Source: Patiria miniata
Lineage: Eukaryota > Echinodermata > Asteroidea > Valvatida > Asterinidae
NCBI RefSeq assembly: GCF_015706575.1
Contig: NW_024037047.1
Location: 927,632 to 991,631 of the forward strand
Direction: 5' to 3'
Length of the DNA: 64,000 nucleotides
In this document: piece after piece, positions 1 to 12,117 of the stretch
Layout of the letters: each line of letters starts with the position of its first letter
Position numbering within the stretch: position 1 is the stretch's first letter
Program-made: the position numbers and the translations under genes
Notes under the pieces: generated by a model
Database searches by the model: none
The model's input: the letters and a program-made list of their open reading frames with translations, nothing else
Told to the model about the DNA's origin: nothing

Positions 1-6
1 CATGTT

Positions 7-62
7 AGTCCGAAAATTTGGGACTCTCAATACTGTGTACGAGAGTCCCAAAACTTAAGGTA
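7..62. repeat. Short hairpin repeat, copy 1
   Basis: An inverted repeat pairs TTGGGACTCTCAATACTG with CGAGAGTCCCAA around a short loop. The same block with its flanks (CCGAAAATTTGGGAC and AACTTAAGGTAT) recurs reversed at 14166-14221, so it is a dispersed repeat, probably the end or centre of a small TIR element. Confidence 0.6.
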
Positions 63-552
63 TTGAAAACATGCAATACAAAAAAGTAGACTGGCAACTG
101 AAAAAACCAGACCAACACCTCTTCAGTACTGCATCAATCAACTGTGCCAAAAGAAACATCCAGGATGCCAGGCATGCCAGGTACACATCTCTGTTTTTAC
201 ACATTTCTACACAGTCTGCCACCAGACTAATGACAAAATGAAGAGGTCAATCTTTTCAAACAGTTGGACCATGGTTGGACATGTACCAGTCTAGTCTGTA
301 GCCACATTTTGAAATCACCTGACTTGTGCAAAATATTGAAGAAAAGTCTACATAAAAAAATGGAATTGAGTCTTCAATCTTGGTTGGTGAAATACATACA
401 TGTACTTTCTTTGGCCAATCACGCCAATGACAATTTTGGAGAAAGTCGGCCTGATTTTGTTTTGCATGTTTTTCAGCACTCGAGGTTCAGTCTGGATGTA
501 CATGTATACATGAAATGAGTAAATCTGACCCTTCCCGAGGAAAAGCACTTAC

Positions 553-678
553 ATATTCGCTTTGCAGAACTCTTCGAAGGGCTCTCATCTCATTTGGATC
601 ATTGCTCTGGTCTGGGAACTGGAAGCTCACTTGTTCAGATCTATTCTGTAATAACGACCTCAGTGCACTAAAAAGATT
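553..678 (-). CDS. B-type ACID exon 3, copy 2
   Basis: Forty-two codons between acceptor TTTCAATGCAG and donor TAT|GTAAGT, phase 0. It encodes NLFSALRSLLQNRSEQVSFQ followed by FPDQSNDPNEMRALRRVLQ. Exon and the adjoining intron (685-935) match 27745-28130, which marks a recent segmental duplication. Confidence 0.82.
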
Positions 679-3600
679 CTGCATTGAAAAAAAATCACAA
701 ATGTGATAATTAACAGATAAATACTGCATCAATAGAAAAATTGTCAAAGTCTTAACTCTAGGGGTGCTAGTCGAAAACTCTAAACCTGTACATATTGCAT
801 AGCCAGGGATCACGCAAAAGCAACGTGCAAAACTGGATTTTAAAACTGCAAGGATACAATTTAAAAAATATGATGATGAAGCGGATGATATATTTATAGA
901 TTTTAGGTTGAAGGAAGACAATTGAAATGTTGAACCACGAAATACGCACTTGTGTGTGTGTGTGTGTGTGTACAAACCAATGTCTCTGATACACTGTGCC
1001 CTCTGGCATGTCTGGAGACATGCACACAATAGGAAACAAAAGATTGTATACGTCTCCACAGGGCAATTTCTATAGATGAATACGTCTCCACAAGGTTTTT
1101 GTGAAATAGATACCAGTATGGATTTTACTCAAAAACTAGGAATTTCCAAGGTGGGTTGATCTGTCGCAAATGGAAGAGTTTTAGAAAAGGGATATTAAGT
1201 CCGAATTTCAGCCAAGGAAATCCATTCTATTTTGAAATAAGAGCATATTGAAACTTCGTTTTCAAACTCGAAAACTTTACTACACGAGAACATAGAAATG
1301 TCTCCACAAGGATACAAATGTAAACTAAAGAATCATGTGTACGCCTGGGTTTGACCTGAATGTTTTTTTTTCACTAGCCAGCTGGGCTACAAAACAGACT
1401 CTTAACTAGCCCGCTGGCATTTTCACTAGCCCGCATGTTTTTCTTTTATGCATGTAGAGTGTCTCGTAATGTGTATCCTGAGGTAATCTTGTTAGTGTTT
1501 TTGATAAACAGATAATAATAAATTAACCCTAAACAGTTAATAAAATGAGACACAGATTGATACAGGTTTGCTTTCTGAATTGAATGATTTATTTCTTCCT
1601 GTCCTTTCATCTTTGCTATTATACAAATAACGAATGCTTGTGAGTGCGATGGTAAGAATAATTTCATGAGGTGACAGATTGAATGTTCTATTCCACGAGG
1701 CGAAGCCGAGTGGAATAGAACATTCAATCTGTCACCGAATGAAATTATTCTTTCCATCGCACGAACGTAAAACATTCGTTATTTGTTTTATACAACACCT
1801 GAATAAATTCTCGTCATTTGATTGGTAAATTATAAACTACAATTTATTTCGATTTTAAAGATGTTGAACTACCCCTTCACGAAAATGTTTGAACCCAACG
1901 CTGTAGCGCTGGCTCTTTGGAACAATACGCGCTTCGCTGAACGCGCACACCATCATGCATTTTGCACGCAAATACCGCGTCATGGAACAAGCGCAAAGTG
2001 AAACGGTATAACGCATGGGTATAACGCATGGTCGCACCGTGCATTATACCGAATAATAATATGTCACGTGATCTACAATTCACCAATCAGATGACGGGGA
2101 TTTATTCAGGTGTTGTATAAAGCCCAATAATTTTTGACTCGCCAGCCGGGCTACTTAGTGAAATGGTTCAATGGCTCACCCGATGGTTGTAAACATCATC
2201 GTTATGAAAAGCAGTGATACCCCCGGGCGAGGGCACGACTACTGCGGCAAATGGGAACTGCCGTTTAATGTTTGAATTTATACAAACGGTCCTATAAATT
2301 TACATAAAATGGCCACGCCCCCACTGTTACGAAATGACCATGACATTCATGACGTTAGTGAGAGAATGTAAAAAATCAATTATGCAAGGGCACTACTGAA
2401 CATTGCGACTGTCTCTCTTGATCACTGATGTCTTGGGCCATGACTAAAGCATAACCAGCCCTTGTGCATATCCATGGCCAGATCATGTTCACATATCATC
2501 CAGTGTTACATGTAGGCCTACTTAGTTAAAATGATACACTTGATTTGATATTAATGGAAAACTTAAATCTCTCCCACTGATCTCTATATAAAGACTGGAT
2601 AGCGGATAAAGAGCCGCACAATGAATGAATTGGACGCCATATTGGTGAGACCGGTGAGACCGGCTGGTGATCTACAAAGGACAAGTTGACGTCTTTATAG
2701 ACAGCATGATTTCTTTTGTAACACCACGGTTCACTTAACTTATCTTTTTGACCACCACCACTGACCAAGGTTTGCAATTTTTCTAACGTCGTGGTTTGCA
2801 TGTTCAATGCCGCAGTTCACTTTTTCGGGGTTTTGGAAATAATAACCACTACGGAAATGTGTCCTTTTTAGAACATCATAATTATGTGTACGTGATCAAA
2901 ATGCGCGTCGGCTGTTGATACAACGCGCGCTGTAAATACGCGTAGAACGTTCATATTATACGCGGCCATCTTCGTGAGACCGGGGGCGAATTGGTCAATA
3001 TGCAAAGCCTACTGTGTGAATGTTGTATGCATATCCGCTATCCAGTCTTTATAGATCAGTGATCTCTCCCCTCCCCCACCCACACAAAAACAGAATACAT
3101 TATCAAAACCAATAAAATTACAAATTTACCAGAATCCGATATGGAACTAGCTGCATGGTAAGTCTGGATGGCCATCGTTTCGTATTCAGAGTGCTGTTAG
3201 GACCCACGCTCATGTGACAGGTGTGAGTACGAGTGATCTGATCATCAGTTTCTGATGCAAAAACCCTGGGACCCTGCCAGAGAATGGAACGTTCAAGATA
3301 ATTGTAAGAAATGAAGACTTTATTTCCAGAATGCGACTTATCCATTTGATAAAAAGGGAAAACTAATGCACAAAGCACACTTTAACGGGAGGGGGGGGGG
3401 GACCTATATAACAGCTGTTTCTAAATTCAATTCTTAAAAGTATTAACAACATTTGTCAACGTTAAAAAAAAAAAATACCAAAGTATTATGAAATACCTTG
3501 ACTGTCAGTAGATAATAATAGTCTCAAGCATCCTATGAAACATTGGCACTTGGTGTGATGTAATTTTCAGAAAAGTTTAATTTTCGTACCAATTCCAACA

Positions 3601-4326
3601 ATTATCGGCTGACTAACATCCAAAAAAACTGACTTTTTTCCCAAATACTGCACCCAATCTACCAAATTACAATAGTAAGTCCACATTTTGTTTGCACATC
3701 AGTTTCACAACCCTGAATGGCATGAAAGGGTGCAAGCAACATAGTCTGTTCCCTGACCTGACAATTCCCCGACATTTATAAATCACTGTTTTGTCTGAAG
3801 TACATTTAGGGTCAGGGTAACATTCTACAAGAACAACACCTTTTTTCTTGTTTTTTGTCAAGCATCTATTAAAACAAAACTTTAAAAGGTCTGTGTAACA
3901 ATACTTGCTATAAAATACTTACCCCCAAATCCACCAATTTTTGAAAATTACAGCATAAAACTGCAGTACAGTGGCAGTATATTTGCACACAAATCTCTGA
4001 GAAACGTCACACATACATTTTTTACAGTGTTCTATGAACAGCTCTTGTTACCTGAAAAAAAAATGGTGCGTTGACAATTTTGTGGAATCAACATCCTACA
4101 TTCTTTTTCCAGTCGGAAACAGTTTTTACTTAAAAGTTGTTGAAAGAATGAATGGATGAATGAAAGAACTGACTTGAACAATATCACGCCATTCCAGTTG
4201 GCCATGCCACAGCACTGTGTTCATCTGTTCTTCCAGTCTAACACCAGCGATGATATTCTGCTGCTGCTGCTGCTGCTGTGGCTGTGGCTGCTGCTGCTGC
4301 GGCTGCGGTTGCTGCTGCAATGCCAT
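553..4326 (-). CDS. PTOV1/MED25-like ACID gene, B-type copy 2 (partial, runs off left edge)
   Basis: Three coding exons on the minus strand (4326-4174, 3273-3130, 678-553) join in phase 0 and cover the first three quarters of an ACID/PTOV domain; the fourth exon would lie left of the window. The protein starts MALQQQPQPQ, has a short Gln/Pro stretch, then LWHGQLEW, the signature at the start of the MED25 activator-interaction domain, then a TRTHTCHMSVGP strand and a VSFQFPDQSNDPNEMRAL segment. The ATG has a good context (TCCATGG) and an in-frame TAG lies between it and the intron acceptor, so this is the first coding exon and a 5' noncoding exon must lie upstream. MED25 ACID domains bind activators; vertebrate PTOV1 carries two of them. 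Introns contain several MITEs. It is a close paralogue of the gene at 30582-25234, introns included. Confidence 0.8.
1618..2120. mobile_element. Composite foldback element, locus 1
   Basis: Left part (about 1628-1786) is a long hairpin with stem arms of about 75 bases and loop motif CGAGGCGAAGCCGAG; its tips read ATAACGAATG / CATTCGTTAT. Right part (1779-2117) is bounded by inverted repeats of about 30 bases beginning TTATACAACACCTGAATAAA. The same two-part structure lies inverted at 19791-20332, and a diverged form at 7994-8345. No coding potential is seen. It sits in the intron between B-type exons 2 and 3. Confidence 0.75.
2575..3061. mobile_element. hAT-like MITE with 8-bp target duplication
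   Basis: Inverted ends CACTGATCTCTATATAAAGA and their complement enclose 487 bases with no long ORF. The 8-base direct repeat ATCTCTCC (2567-2574 and 3062-3069) flanks it exactly. An 8-bp duplication is typical of hAT elements; the superfamily call is an inference. Confidence 0.75.
3130..3273 (-). CDS. B-type ACID exon 2, copy 2
   Basis: Forty-eight codons between acceptor CTCTGGCAG and donor CTG|GTAAAT, phase 0 at both ends. It encodes GPRVFASET, then the ITRTHTCHMSVGPNSTLN strand and RWPSRLTMQLVPYRIL, equivalent to MED25 'WPxKLIMQLIPQQLL'. One codon longer than the copy at 29698-29838 (extra Asp). Confidence 0.82.
3432..3957. mobile_element. MITE family 1 copy (ends ACAACATTTGC)
   Basis: Resembles the elements at 10705-11225, 15017-15936 and 24674-25221: a segment with 'acaacattt', then 'cttgactgtcagtagataat', an inner palindrome around TTCCCTGACC, and a closing 'ccccaaatccacca...ttacagca'. 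Ends are eroded. Confidence 0.55.
4174..4326 (-). CDS. B-type ACID exon 1, copy 2 (start codon exon)
   Basis: Fifty-one codons from ATG at 4326 to donor CAA|GTCAGT. It encodes a Gln/Pro run and then the RLEEQMNTVLWHGQLEW segment. The acceptor TTTTTCTCAG lies 16 bases before the ATG, and a TAG in the ATG frame between them rules out read-through from an upstream coding exon. Confidence 0.82.
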
Positions 4327-4517
4327 GGAAATCTATAGGCTGAGAAAAAGAGTAACAGACAATAGCAATGCCTCCACTTCACATATTGTTCCCACAGCCC
4401 TAAAGAACAGTGACTATTGCGACAATCCCAAGAATACGTTTGATGTATAACAAATAAGTTGCAGTCTTTATAAAATGGACAGGAAATGTGACTGGGATAA
4501 TTGCTACCAGCATGCTG

Positions 4518-4653
4518 TACACTGCAAAAACTGTAGTGTTAATTTAACACCATTCGGTATACTATATAGGACAACACCAGTAAAATTTAACACCAGATGG
4601 TCCTATACAGATACCAACAGTGTAAATTTAACACTGCAGTTTTTGCAGTGTAT
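4518..4653. mobile_element. Short palindromic MITE (TACACTGCAAAAACTG ends)
   Basis: About 135 bases forming an imperfect hairpin. Both ends read TACACTGCAAAAACTG or its complement, and the arms continue with repeated AGTGTTAATTTAACAC blocks. Confidence 0.65.
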
Positions 4654-4754
4654 GGTTTGATACAGCTCGACTAGTTAACTACAAGTAGTCAAGTCGGAAA
4701 TCTGGCCAAAATTCCTTTTCAAAATGCACTTCGTCTGAAAAAAAATAGTATTGG

Positions 4755-6160
4755 AGACCAATTGAAATGAGGTAGGGGAAAAAATGTTGCAACCTGATGA
4801 CGCCATTTTTTTCTTCATATAATCGTCTCAATGAAGGTCATACATTGCAATTAATGATGATAAGATTGAGACATGAATCTGGGACTGAGAAACATTTCAA
4901 ATTTTGTATAATTATAATACAGGACCAGGAAATACTTAAAAAAAATTCTTGACTCCATATATACAATGTAGTGGTGTTCCCTAACGTGGCGCATTACCAC
5001 GTTTCCCCCGACTTTCCACATCAGTGTTGCCAAACTTCTTTGTTGACAAACTTCAAATTCATTCAGTGAAATACTGGCACTTTTACCCTATTAATGCTTG
5101 CTATTTAACCTCTGTGAATAATTTAGGTGTCATGAAATTTAATCCGAAATTCAAAAACGGTGGCGTCTGGAAATTGGGCACAAAATCGGCTGAGTGTTCC
5201 CCAACGTGGCGCACTTGAATAAATCTCGGATAATTCCAGATTAACATTTAAGAATTTCTGTAAATGTGATAAATCTGATAAACCATTATTAATATTATCA
5301 GATGTCTACTTTTATACACAACTAAAAGTTTGTCAGAAAATTATTTGCTAATTGGCACTGAAAAAAGAAAGGAAAAAGAAAGAAAATATGTTTGAAAAGC
5401 TCAGGAAATATATTTTCCTAAAGCAAACAAGTCTAAGTTATTAAAAAAAAAAGTTTTATTGAGTTACATGGCCGGGACAGCACATATTTTTCATGAAGCG
5501 TCCCCTGCGCAGAATTAGGCAGGATTCTTTTTAACAACGGCAAAACTGCACGCTTTGGAATTCCCCGCTTGCTGCCACAAATAAAGAGATTTCGCTTTGT
5601 TAATCGGTACGGTGGATGATCGTAAGCCAACAATATAAGTTTTGTTGAGGAAAAGAGTGGTTGCTTTGCTATTTTTAAGCTACTTGGTTGCAAAGCCTTA
5701 TCTGCGCAGAAATAGGAGGATCGAGGATGCATTGCGCTGCCAACGGCAGTGAAAAACGTGCTCTTTTTCCACTTTTTAGTTTTGGGGGTATTTTTTTCCG
5801 CAACAAAAATGCACAGTGTGAATTACTTTACTTTTACTTTATTCCACCTCATGGTACAATGCAAAAATATAAATAGGATTCTTCAAAATAAATTAGGTAT
5901 GCTAAAACAAATAAGATAAGAAATAATGTACAAGTATTAATACCAAGAGATGCAGGGGACCCACAAAAAGCAAGCTTAACAGGCATAACAAAGTAACAGC
6001 AAACAACTTCAAAAACAATAATAAACAAAACTTAACTGAAATAAATTAAAGTAATCTAAACACAACAACAAAGAAATAATGCAGAACAAGTATTACTAAC
6101 AACTGATAAAAAAAGCAACGTAACAACTAATGGACAACAGCTACAACGTGTATACAATCA
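4755..6160. other. Intergenic repeat remnants
   Basis: No gene seen. Around 4760-4900 is a fragment of a dispersed repeat also found near 9950-10080 and 51080-51220 (text like 'ttcattgaga' and 'tggcgtcaggttgca'). Around 5700-5810 are fragments shared with the TIR family near 62.5 and 63.3 kb. A 20-base motif (GTGTTCCCTAACGTGGCGCA) occurs twice near 4975 and 5194. Confidence 0.4.
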
Positions 6161-6163
6161 AAC

Positions 6164-7170
6164 TTACGGTCCTCCCAGGAATCGAGATGTGGCGGATCTG
6201 CTGAGTCCAGAATGTCTATGGCGATTCAGGGACTGGGATGTGCTTCTTCCCGTTGATGTAGAGATCCCCGTTCCTGAAGACAGGATTCTTGCCGTCTCGG
6301 TATGCCTTCTGCATGATGTCACGCAGTGATCTTTTCTTGGCGACATCAGCAGCAGGCATGTCTCTCAGCACGAAGATACCAGACTTCGCCAAAGATACCT
6401 TCATGGATTTTGCACGATCTAGCACAGTTTGTCTTTCTGACCGATACAGGAACTTTGGATGGTTTGCCGGTTCTGTGGGCATTCTCTATCTCCACATCTG
6501 TCATGCCGAATCGCTCTGTTAGCAGTTCTTTTATCTGGTTGAATGGGATGACCGGATCATTTGATTGCGACTCTGGTATGCCACCGAAGCGTAGATTGAA
6601 GTTACGTGAATACCGTTCTTGTTAAAGAATGGCGTCCCCAAGGTCAGCTATTTTCTCCTGGGCCCCTACCATCTGGCTTGTCGTTCTCGACTCGCCATTC
6701 TTTCCAGTAACATCTTGGATTTGGACTCCAGATCGTCGATGGTGGATGCTGAGAAATTCAGTGATTCTTCCATGGCCTTCTGTTTGCTTTCAATCTCTGA
6801 TACCGAGAAATCAACTCTCGTTATAACAAGGTCGATGGGACTAGCCAAATTACCTCTTTATAACAGAAATGTTGTTATAAAAGGACAGCGAAACAAAGAA
6901 ACACAAAGAGAACCTGAGATTTGGGACCTCAGAATTTGCTCTTTATAAGCAAAATCTCTTTATAAAAGTGCTCTTTATAATGAGAGTCGACTGTAAAGAC
7001 TCCTGGTTCAGGAGAGCTTTATCGAGCTTCGCATTGAGGTCGGTGGCCAGGTTTCGAATTTCGCGCCTTAGACCATCAATGGCGTCACCATCTTCGATGT
7101 TGGGCGATCTGGCTACTGGGACAACGGATGGCGGACTTACAGTGTATCAAACCGTCTGGACTGGTTGAAG
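6164..7170 (-). pseudogene. L1-type LINE ORF1 (RNA-binding protein) relic
   Basis: Minus-strand reading gives pieces of an L1-like ORF1p. A heptad-like stretch (VSEIESKQKAMEESLNFSAS, about 6650-6815) resembles the coiled coil. NLRFGGIPESQSND and VEIENAHRTGKPS (about 6470-6600) match the RRM-like core, and FLYRSERQTVLDRAKSMK plus LRDMPAADVAKKRSLRDIMQ and FRNGDLYINGKKH (6216-6482) match the C-terminal part. The frame shifts near 6470. The 5' part (6996-7170) is cut off from the coiled coil by a pogo-like MITE. No reverse transcriptase is seen nearby, so this is a dead 5' fragment. Confidence 0.7.
6812..6995. mobile_element. pogo/Tigger-like MITE inside the LINE ORF1
   Basis: Ends read TCAACTCTCGTTATAACAAG (left) and, on the other strand, CAGTCGACTCTCATTATAAA (right), in the style of pogo/Tigger ends, next to TA. 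The interior is a run of 'ctctttataa' motifs. Removing it restores continuity of the ORF1 relic. Confidence 0.65.
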
Positions 7171-7319
7171 CCAGTGAAGCCCCTTTGTCCCCTCGTCTCG
7201 GCATGATGAATTCTTGTTATCGTTCTGATCAAGACCTTGGCATCTATTGGTCACTCACATTTGAAGTGATTTTTGGGACGATCCCGGGAGCTCATTACAC
7301 ACACGTCCGTCTACATGGC

Positions 7320-7500
7320 TAACTATTTTATATCCAATCTTGGGTACCTTGACTACTCAAAAAAACAAAACAACCAATATCAATTTGGACATGATTTTTC
7401 TACTATCCAGCTTAGGCCCTGTAAGGCGTCGATTAGGCCTACTCAAAACAAAGTTTTGGGGGACATGCCTCATTTTGCCTCAGTAAATAGACTTTGTGCA
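7320..7500. repeat. Fragment of TIR family 3
   Basis: Shares 'taccttgactactcaaaaa' and 'ttttgggggacatgcctcat' with the elements at 62253-62708 and 63140-63517. Only one side is present. Confidence 0.5.
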
Positions 7501-7993
7501 CAATCGCGGAAGGTCATCATGATCAGGTTGCAACATTTTTTCCCTAACTCCTGCACTAACGTTACTTACGTGGTCGTCTATAACACTACGCCGAGGGAAG
7601 ATGAATAATGATTGATATTAATGTATTGCACGGGGTAAAATGTTTTTCACCGTGTACAGTATCGACCAAAGAACCTAGTTGATCCATGGAGGAATCGAAA
7701 TCCATGACACATCACGTTCACATGACATGCATGACGTTGGTTTGTGATTGTTTTTGCGGAAGTGCATATAATGTGGTCGGGCGCCCTCCAGAGCTAGAGC
7801 TTGACACGTTATACCCCCCCCCCCCCCCCAAGGGCCATTTTTCCAAATCTCGGATTCGTATCAGGTTTGGCTATCAAAACATAGTGGGGGGCATTTGATC
7901 AATTCAAAGCTTTTTTAAATAATTAATGCACCGTTTTGATTTAAGGTAGGCAAGTAAGCCCTAGGTTTGAATTGCATGTAGATGCATGGAGCT

Positions 7994-8345
7994 ATTATAC
8001 AAATATTGAATGCTTCGAGTGGTGTAGTAAAACTAGCCTCCCGAGGTGATCCATGGACATTCTATTTTCCCGAGGCGAAGCCGAGGGAAAATAGAATGAT
8101 CCATGGATCACCGGGAGGCTAGTTTTACTTCACCACGAGATAAAGCATTCAATATTTGTTTTATAACACTTCACCCACAGATTCTGCTTGATTTTAATAT
8201 TTTAAATTATTTAAATCTGAACACAGCTGAAATAAACTTCAATTTCAATACAAAATTGGTGCAAAATGTATTTCTCTCTTAAAAACTACCCCTTCACGAA
8301 ATGTTTGAACCCAAGTCTGCGGCGCGTACACCAGCATGCATTTGC
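7994..8345. mobile_element. Composite foldback element, locus 2 (diverged)
   Basis: A hairpin (about 7996-8168) has tips ATATTGAATGC / GCATTCAATAT and the loop motif CCGAGGCGAAGCCGAG. The stem middle ('aaaactagcctcccg') is unrelated to that at 1628-1786 yet still pairs with the opposite arm. After it, at 8281-8345, comes body sequence ('aaactaccccttcacgaaa') shared with 1860-1990. Confidence 0.7.
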
Positions 8346-9057
8346 ACACAAATACCGCGCCGTGGAAATAGTACTTTGGTTGCTTATGTATACATGTAGT
8401 ACTTTGGTTGCTATGCGCATAGTACTTTTGAAACTATGAATTGGATATTTAAATCGACTTAGTTAATTTCGTGGTATCGTTCTCTACAAGGGAAAATGAA
8501 ACATGGGAAATAAGGGAACATATAAGTTTAAATTCAAGCATCTTTTCGCTTCTTTGCGTGGTAATTGGAAGGCAGGGACATACACTTGAAAAATACAGAA
8601 ATCAAAACGGTTTACGAATTCGTTTGCCTCAGTACTCTGGGTATTTATTCCAACCGATGTGTGTAGTGAAACATTTTACAAAATATACAAAGAAGAAGAC
8701 AAATTATTAGTTTTTGTACAAAGAATGGACTGGAAAACAGTATTAATCTAAGAACAACTAAAACTTAAGAAAGAGTGAATTTTGTTTTTGAAAATAAAAA
8801 AGTAAAACAATCACATCAATTCACATCAGCTGCTGTGTACATACATGATACATAACTATGTGCAGAGATTTAAGCAATAATTTGTTGTTTACCTTGGGCA
8901 AAATAAACGGAACTGGCATTTTGGAATATTGAAATCATGCTTACAAATGAAACCATTGCACTTGTTTTTATAACTACAGGTACTTGACAACTGCAGGTTA
9001 ATTGGGTTGCAAGGTGAATATTATTATAACATAACTATATTCTGTTGATGAACAGTA

Positions 9058-9586
9058 GTTAAAGCTATAGTCCATCATTTGCAGCCATCCGAAAAGTAAC
9101 TGGCGTAATTATTGTTGAAAAACAAACTTGGTTGAAAGATAGTAAGGGGACTAAACTCCCTGTGAAATTATTCTTTCTGGCAAGCTGTCATTTTGAAGTA
9201 ATCAACGAAAGAAGGCATTTCCAACGGTGATTCTTAAGAAGCACCGTAGGAAAATTTAAATTAGTAGTTCGTTTTGTTATTCAGAGCAGCGCGTACAAGT
9301 ATTGGAACGACGCACACGCGCGCGCGGTTGTTATAATTCGTCGGATCAGTGCGCGACGTCGCGTATAGCTGCAATTCAAAACAATTCAAAACAATTCAAA
9401 ACATGATTTAGTAACTTTTGATTTGAAATTGAGATCTTAGAATGCTGTTTTTCTCGGAATATACAGCTGAAGCTGAGCTGAAACTTCATCAAGTAAGTTG
9501 TTCAGTATCCTTCATTAGATTTTGAACACGTTTGTTGCTTCAAACGAACAAAATGCACTAATTAAAAATGATGGACTATAGCTTTA
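9058..9586. mobile_element. MITE family 2 copy (ends AGCTATAGTCCATCATTTGC)
   Basis: Inverted ends 'ttaaagctatagtccatcat' and 'atgatggactatagctttaa' enclose about 530 bases without a gene. A second, inverted copy is at 59579-60042 and diverged copies lie at 29130-29510 and 52430-52640. Confidence 0.75.
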
Positions 9587-10387
9587 ATTCAGTCAACATT
9601 TTTTTGAAATTCTTTCATTTTGCAGCAATTACAATTGGGAAATACACCTGCTTGCCCCTAATTTAAAGTGAAAATCTGACATGAAATATAGTCAGATTTT
9701 GTTGTTTAAAATAGGCAGTGGATATTGGCCAACTGCTTCTACCAGAAAGCAACAAAAGAACGGATGTTCTATTCCAATATTTTTAAAATATGTAAGTAAG
9801 AATGTAGAATAAAACTTTAAAATGAATGAACTTTCAGCGCGACTTGAACGACAATACAACGTATTAGGAAAGAACGTATGATGTAGCAACCTAACACCAA
9901 ATTTTGTGGTTGTGTAGAAAGTCTATAGAGAGTTGAGTGCATTTTCAAAAATTTACAAAATTGGAAATGTTTTTCAATCCCATATTCATGTCATTTTTGC
10001 AATGACTGACCTTCATTGAGATAATAAGTGATGAAAACTGTGGCGTCAGGATGCACCAATCGTTCCCAACAGTCTAATCTAGAATAGAAGTTAATGAAAT
10101 TGACCGAGTAGATGCTTTTAATAACATGTACGTCTTATGAACACATCTATACCCTGTATGTGTGAACAAAAACTAGTGTCAATAAATGATAAAAACCTCC
10201 TTGACTGTAATCCGATCCAAACTGAAGAGGGGCCCATAGCTACACGATCGCCGCAATATCTTGATAATATTTGAAACAATGTACAACATTGAAAATTGAA
10301 TAAGGGGAGTTTTAGCCGAAAAAGCTGCCATGCCCCCTATGGTAAATGCCAGAGAATAACATTGTGTCAATGAGGGCAGCAAACGTG

Positions 10388-10690
10388 GGGTGCTGTGGTC
10401 CAATGGTTGCAGTGTTCGACTCATGTGCCGTGGTACACAGGTTCGAATCCTGACCGTGGGAACATGGTGCTTGTGCTCTTGAGCAAGGCACTTTACCATT
10501 ATTGCTTTGTCTTTCTGATGGGACGTAAATCCGTAGGTCCCGTGTGTTGTGTAATGCACGTTAACCCACTGCAACACTTATCGCTAAGAGAAGGGGTTCT
10601 CCCCAGTGTTTCTGGCAGTGGCTGCAATACGCGCGCGCCGCAGCACTTTGTAAACCCTAAGGTGCTACATATTGGGTCTCATATTTCTCA
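10388..10690 (+). mobile_element. tRNA-derived SINE, family I
   Basis: A tRNA-like head carries an A box (TGGTCCAATGG) and B box (GGTTCGAATCC), then the core 'cttgagcaaggcactttac' found in many marine-invertebrate SINEs, then 'gggacgtaaatccgtaggtc' and a tail 'gaaggggttctccccagtg'. An inverted copy is at 16250-16503 and a 3' fragment at 16958-17150. Confidence 0.8.
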
Positions 10691-10704
10691 TTCATTTACC
10701 TGTC

Positions 10705-11225
10705 TTTAAAGGGAATATACATCATTTGCTTTTGCTGTAGTTTTCAGAAATGGATGGAATTAGGGGGTTGGAAATATAGCAAATATAGTTACACTGACTT
10801 TTTTGAGGTTTTGGGTTCAAAAATGCTATAAAAACCAAGAAAAACAATACTTTTCCTGTAGTCTGGTTCCCTGACTCCATATAAGAAGAAACAGAGCAGT
10901 TTACATACATTGGGGAATTGTAAGGTCAGGGAACCAGTCTAGCTGGCTTGTACCCGCTCATAGGTGTGTAATCGATTGCAAACAAGTGCGATGGTCAATT
11001 GGGGCCAGTATTTGAAAAAAAGCCAGTTTTTTCCAACGCTGGTCGGCCGACCAGCGTTGGAAATTGATACAAAAATACCACTTTTCTTGAAAATGACAGT
11101 ATACCAGGTGCCATGATTTTACAGGATGCTTTACACTGTCATTCACTAACAGTCCAGCAAGGTAGTTCAAAATGATTTGGTAGTTTTATTTTTTGATGTT
11201 TGCAAATGTTGTATTTTCCCTTTAA
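10705..11225. mobile_element. MITE family 1, best-preserved copy
   Basis: Inverted ends TTTAAAGGGAATATACATCA and its counterpart 'tgttgtattttccctttaa' enclose 520 bases. An inner palindrome begins TAGTCTGGTTCCCTGAC and ends GTCAGGGAACCAGTCTA (10857-10942). Near-copies lie at 15017-15936 and 24674-25221, with fragments at 3432-3957, 25806-25990, 62181-62246 and 63590-63840. Confidence 0.8.
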
Positions 11226-12100
11226 CAATAGACATCATTTCCAGCGCCTTGAGTACCTAAATAGTAAAAGGCCAGTTAGTTTTATGATACGGCTCTAGCA
11301 CTCCAACAAAAAAATTAAAGCTAATTACATGTAGCCTGTTTTAGTTTTCCAAATGATGCGTTGATGCATATTTTGTGGTTGAATTCGCAAGCTTCCCAAT
11401 GTTTCATTAATTCTCCCAGGGAGATCTTGGTCAAAATTTTTCCCTCTCTCTCCTACTTTGTAAAACTGAAAATTTGAAAGTAAACGTGCTGTCAGAAAAT
11501 AGGCCTAAATGTGTCAATTTATGAGCGAATTGTCAATTGAAATGTGTGAAATCCATTCACTATGCGCATGTACAAGTATGGCACAAAACAGTCGTTTGAT
11601 TGCAGAGCCGTACCTTGACGTTATCAAAATGGGCTCGTAGCAGATTGCTCTCGACGGCGTTTGTTTTCCTTATGGATTTTTTGCAGAGCTGTTTTACTAC
11701 TTTTTTTTAATGACCTCCCCTTATTTAATGTTCGATGTTGATATTGTTTCAAAAATGTACAATCTTCAAGGGTAGTCATTGTCTGACACATTAATGGAAC
11801 TGTTCTTTAAAGTACCCCTCCCCCAAAGTTTCCTTTTTAAATATTTCATTACTTGCCAATCAAACATAATCTACAACTTTATGACAAACGGGTGGTTTGC
11901 CATGACAACTGTTGCTGAGTTACCCGTATCTGTGGTTGTATACGCTGTTGAAGTGTGACATCACGCGGGGTCGTTTCCAACAGTGATGTGTCTAAACAAT
12001 GTCTCGCCCACCATTTTTACCATAGGATTTGGATGGGCGATTCAGTTGAACATTTTCTAGTTGAAATTTCTCAGACTATTATAAGATGGAATTTTTGCGC
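11226..12100. other. Gene-free stretch
   Basis: No coding signal, RNA gene or clear repeat boundary was recognised, apart from a SINE-tail-like piece 'gcgccttgagtacctaaa' near 11250. Confidence 0.4.
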
Positions 12101-12117
12101 CGGGGTGATATAAATCA

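Noticed and set aside
1..553. A search for B-type ACID exon 4 left of 553
   Set aside because: Intron length in the sister copy (2.2 kb) predicts the exon outside the window, and no 'FPSDGSRNIRILML'-like sequence is found in 1-552.
10388..10470. tRNA genes at SINE heads (also at 16.4, 23.9, 42.9, 51.7, 53.1, 53.5 and 63.9 kb)
   Set aside because: A and B boxes are present but acceptor stems do not pair, and each is followed by a shared SINE body.
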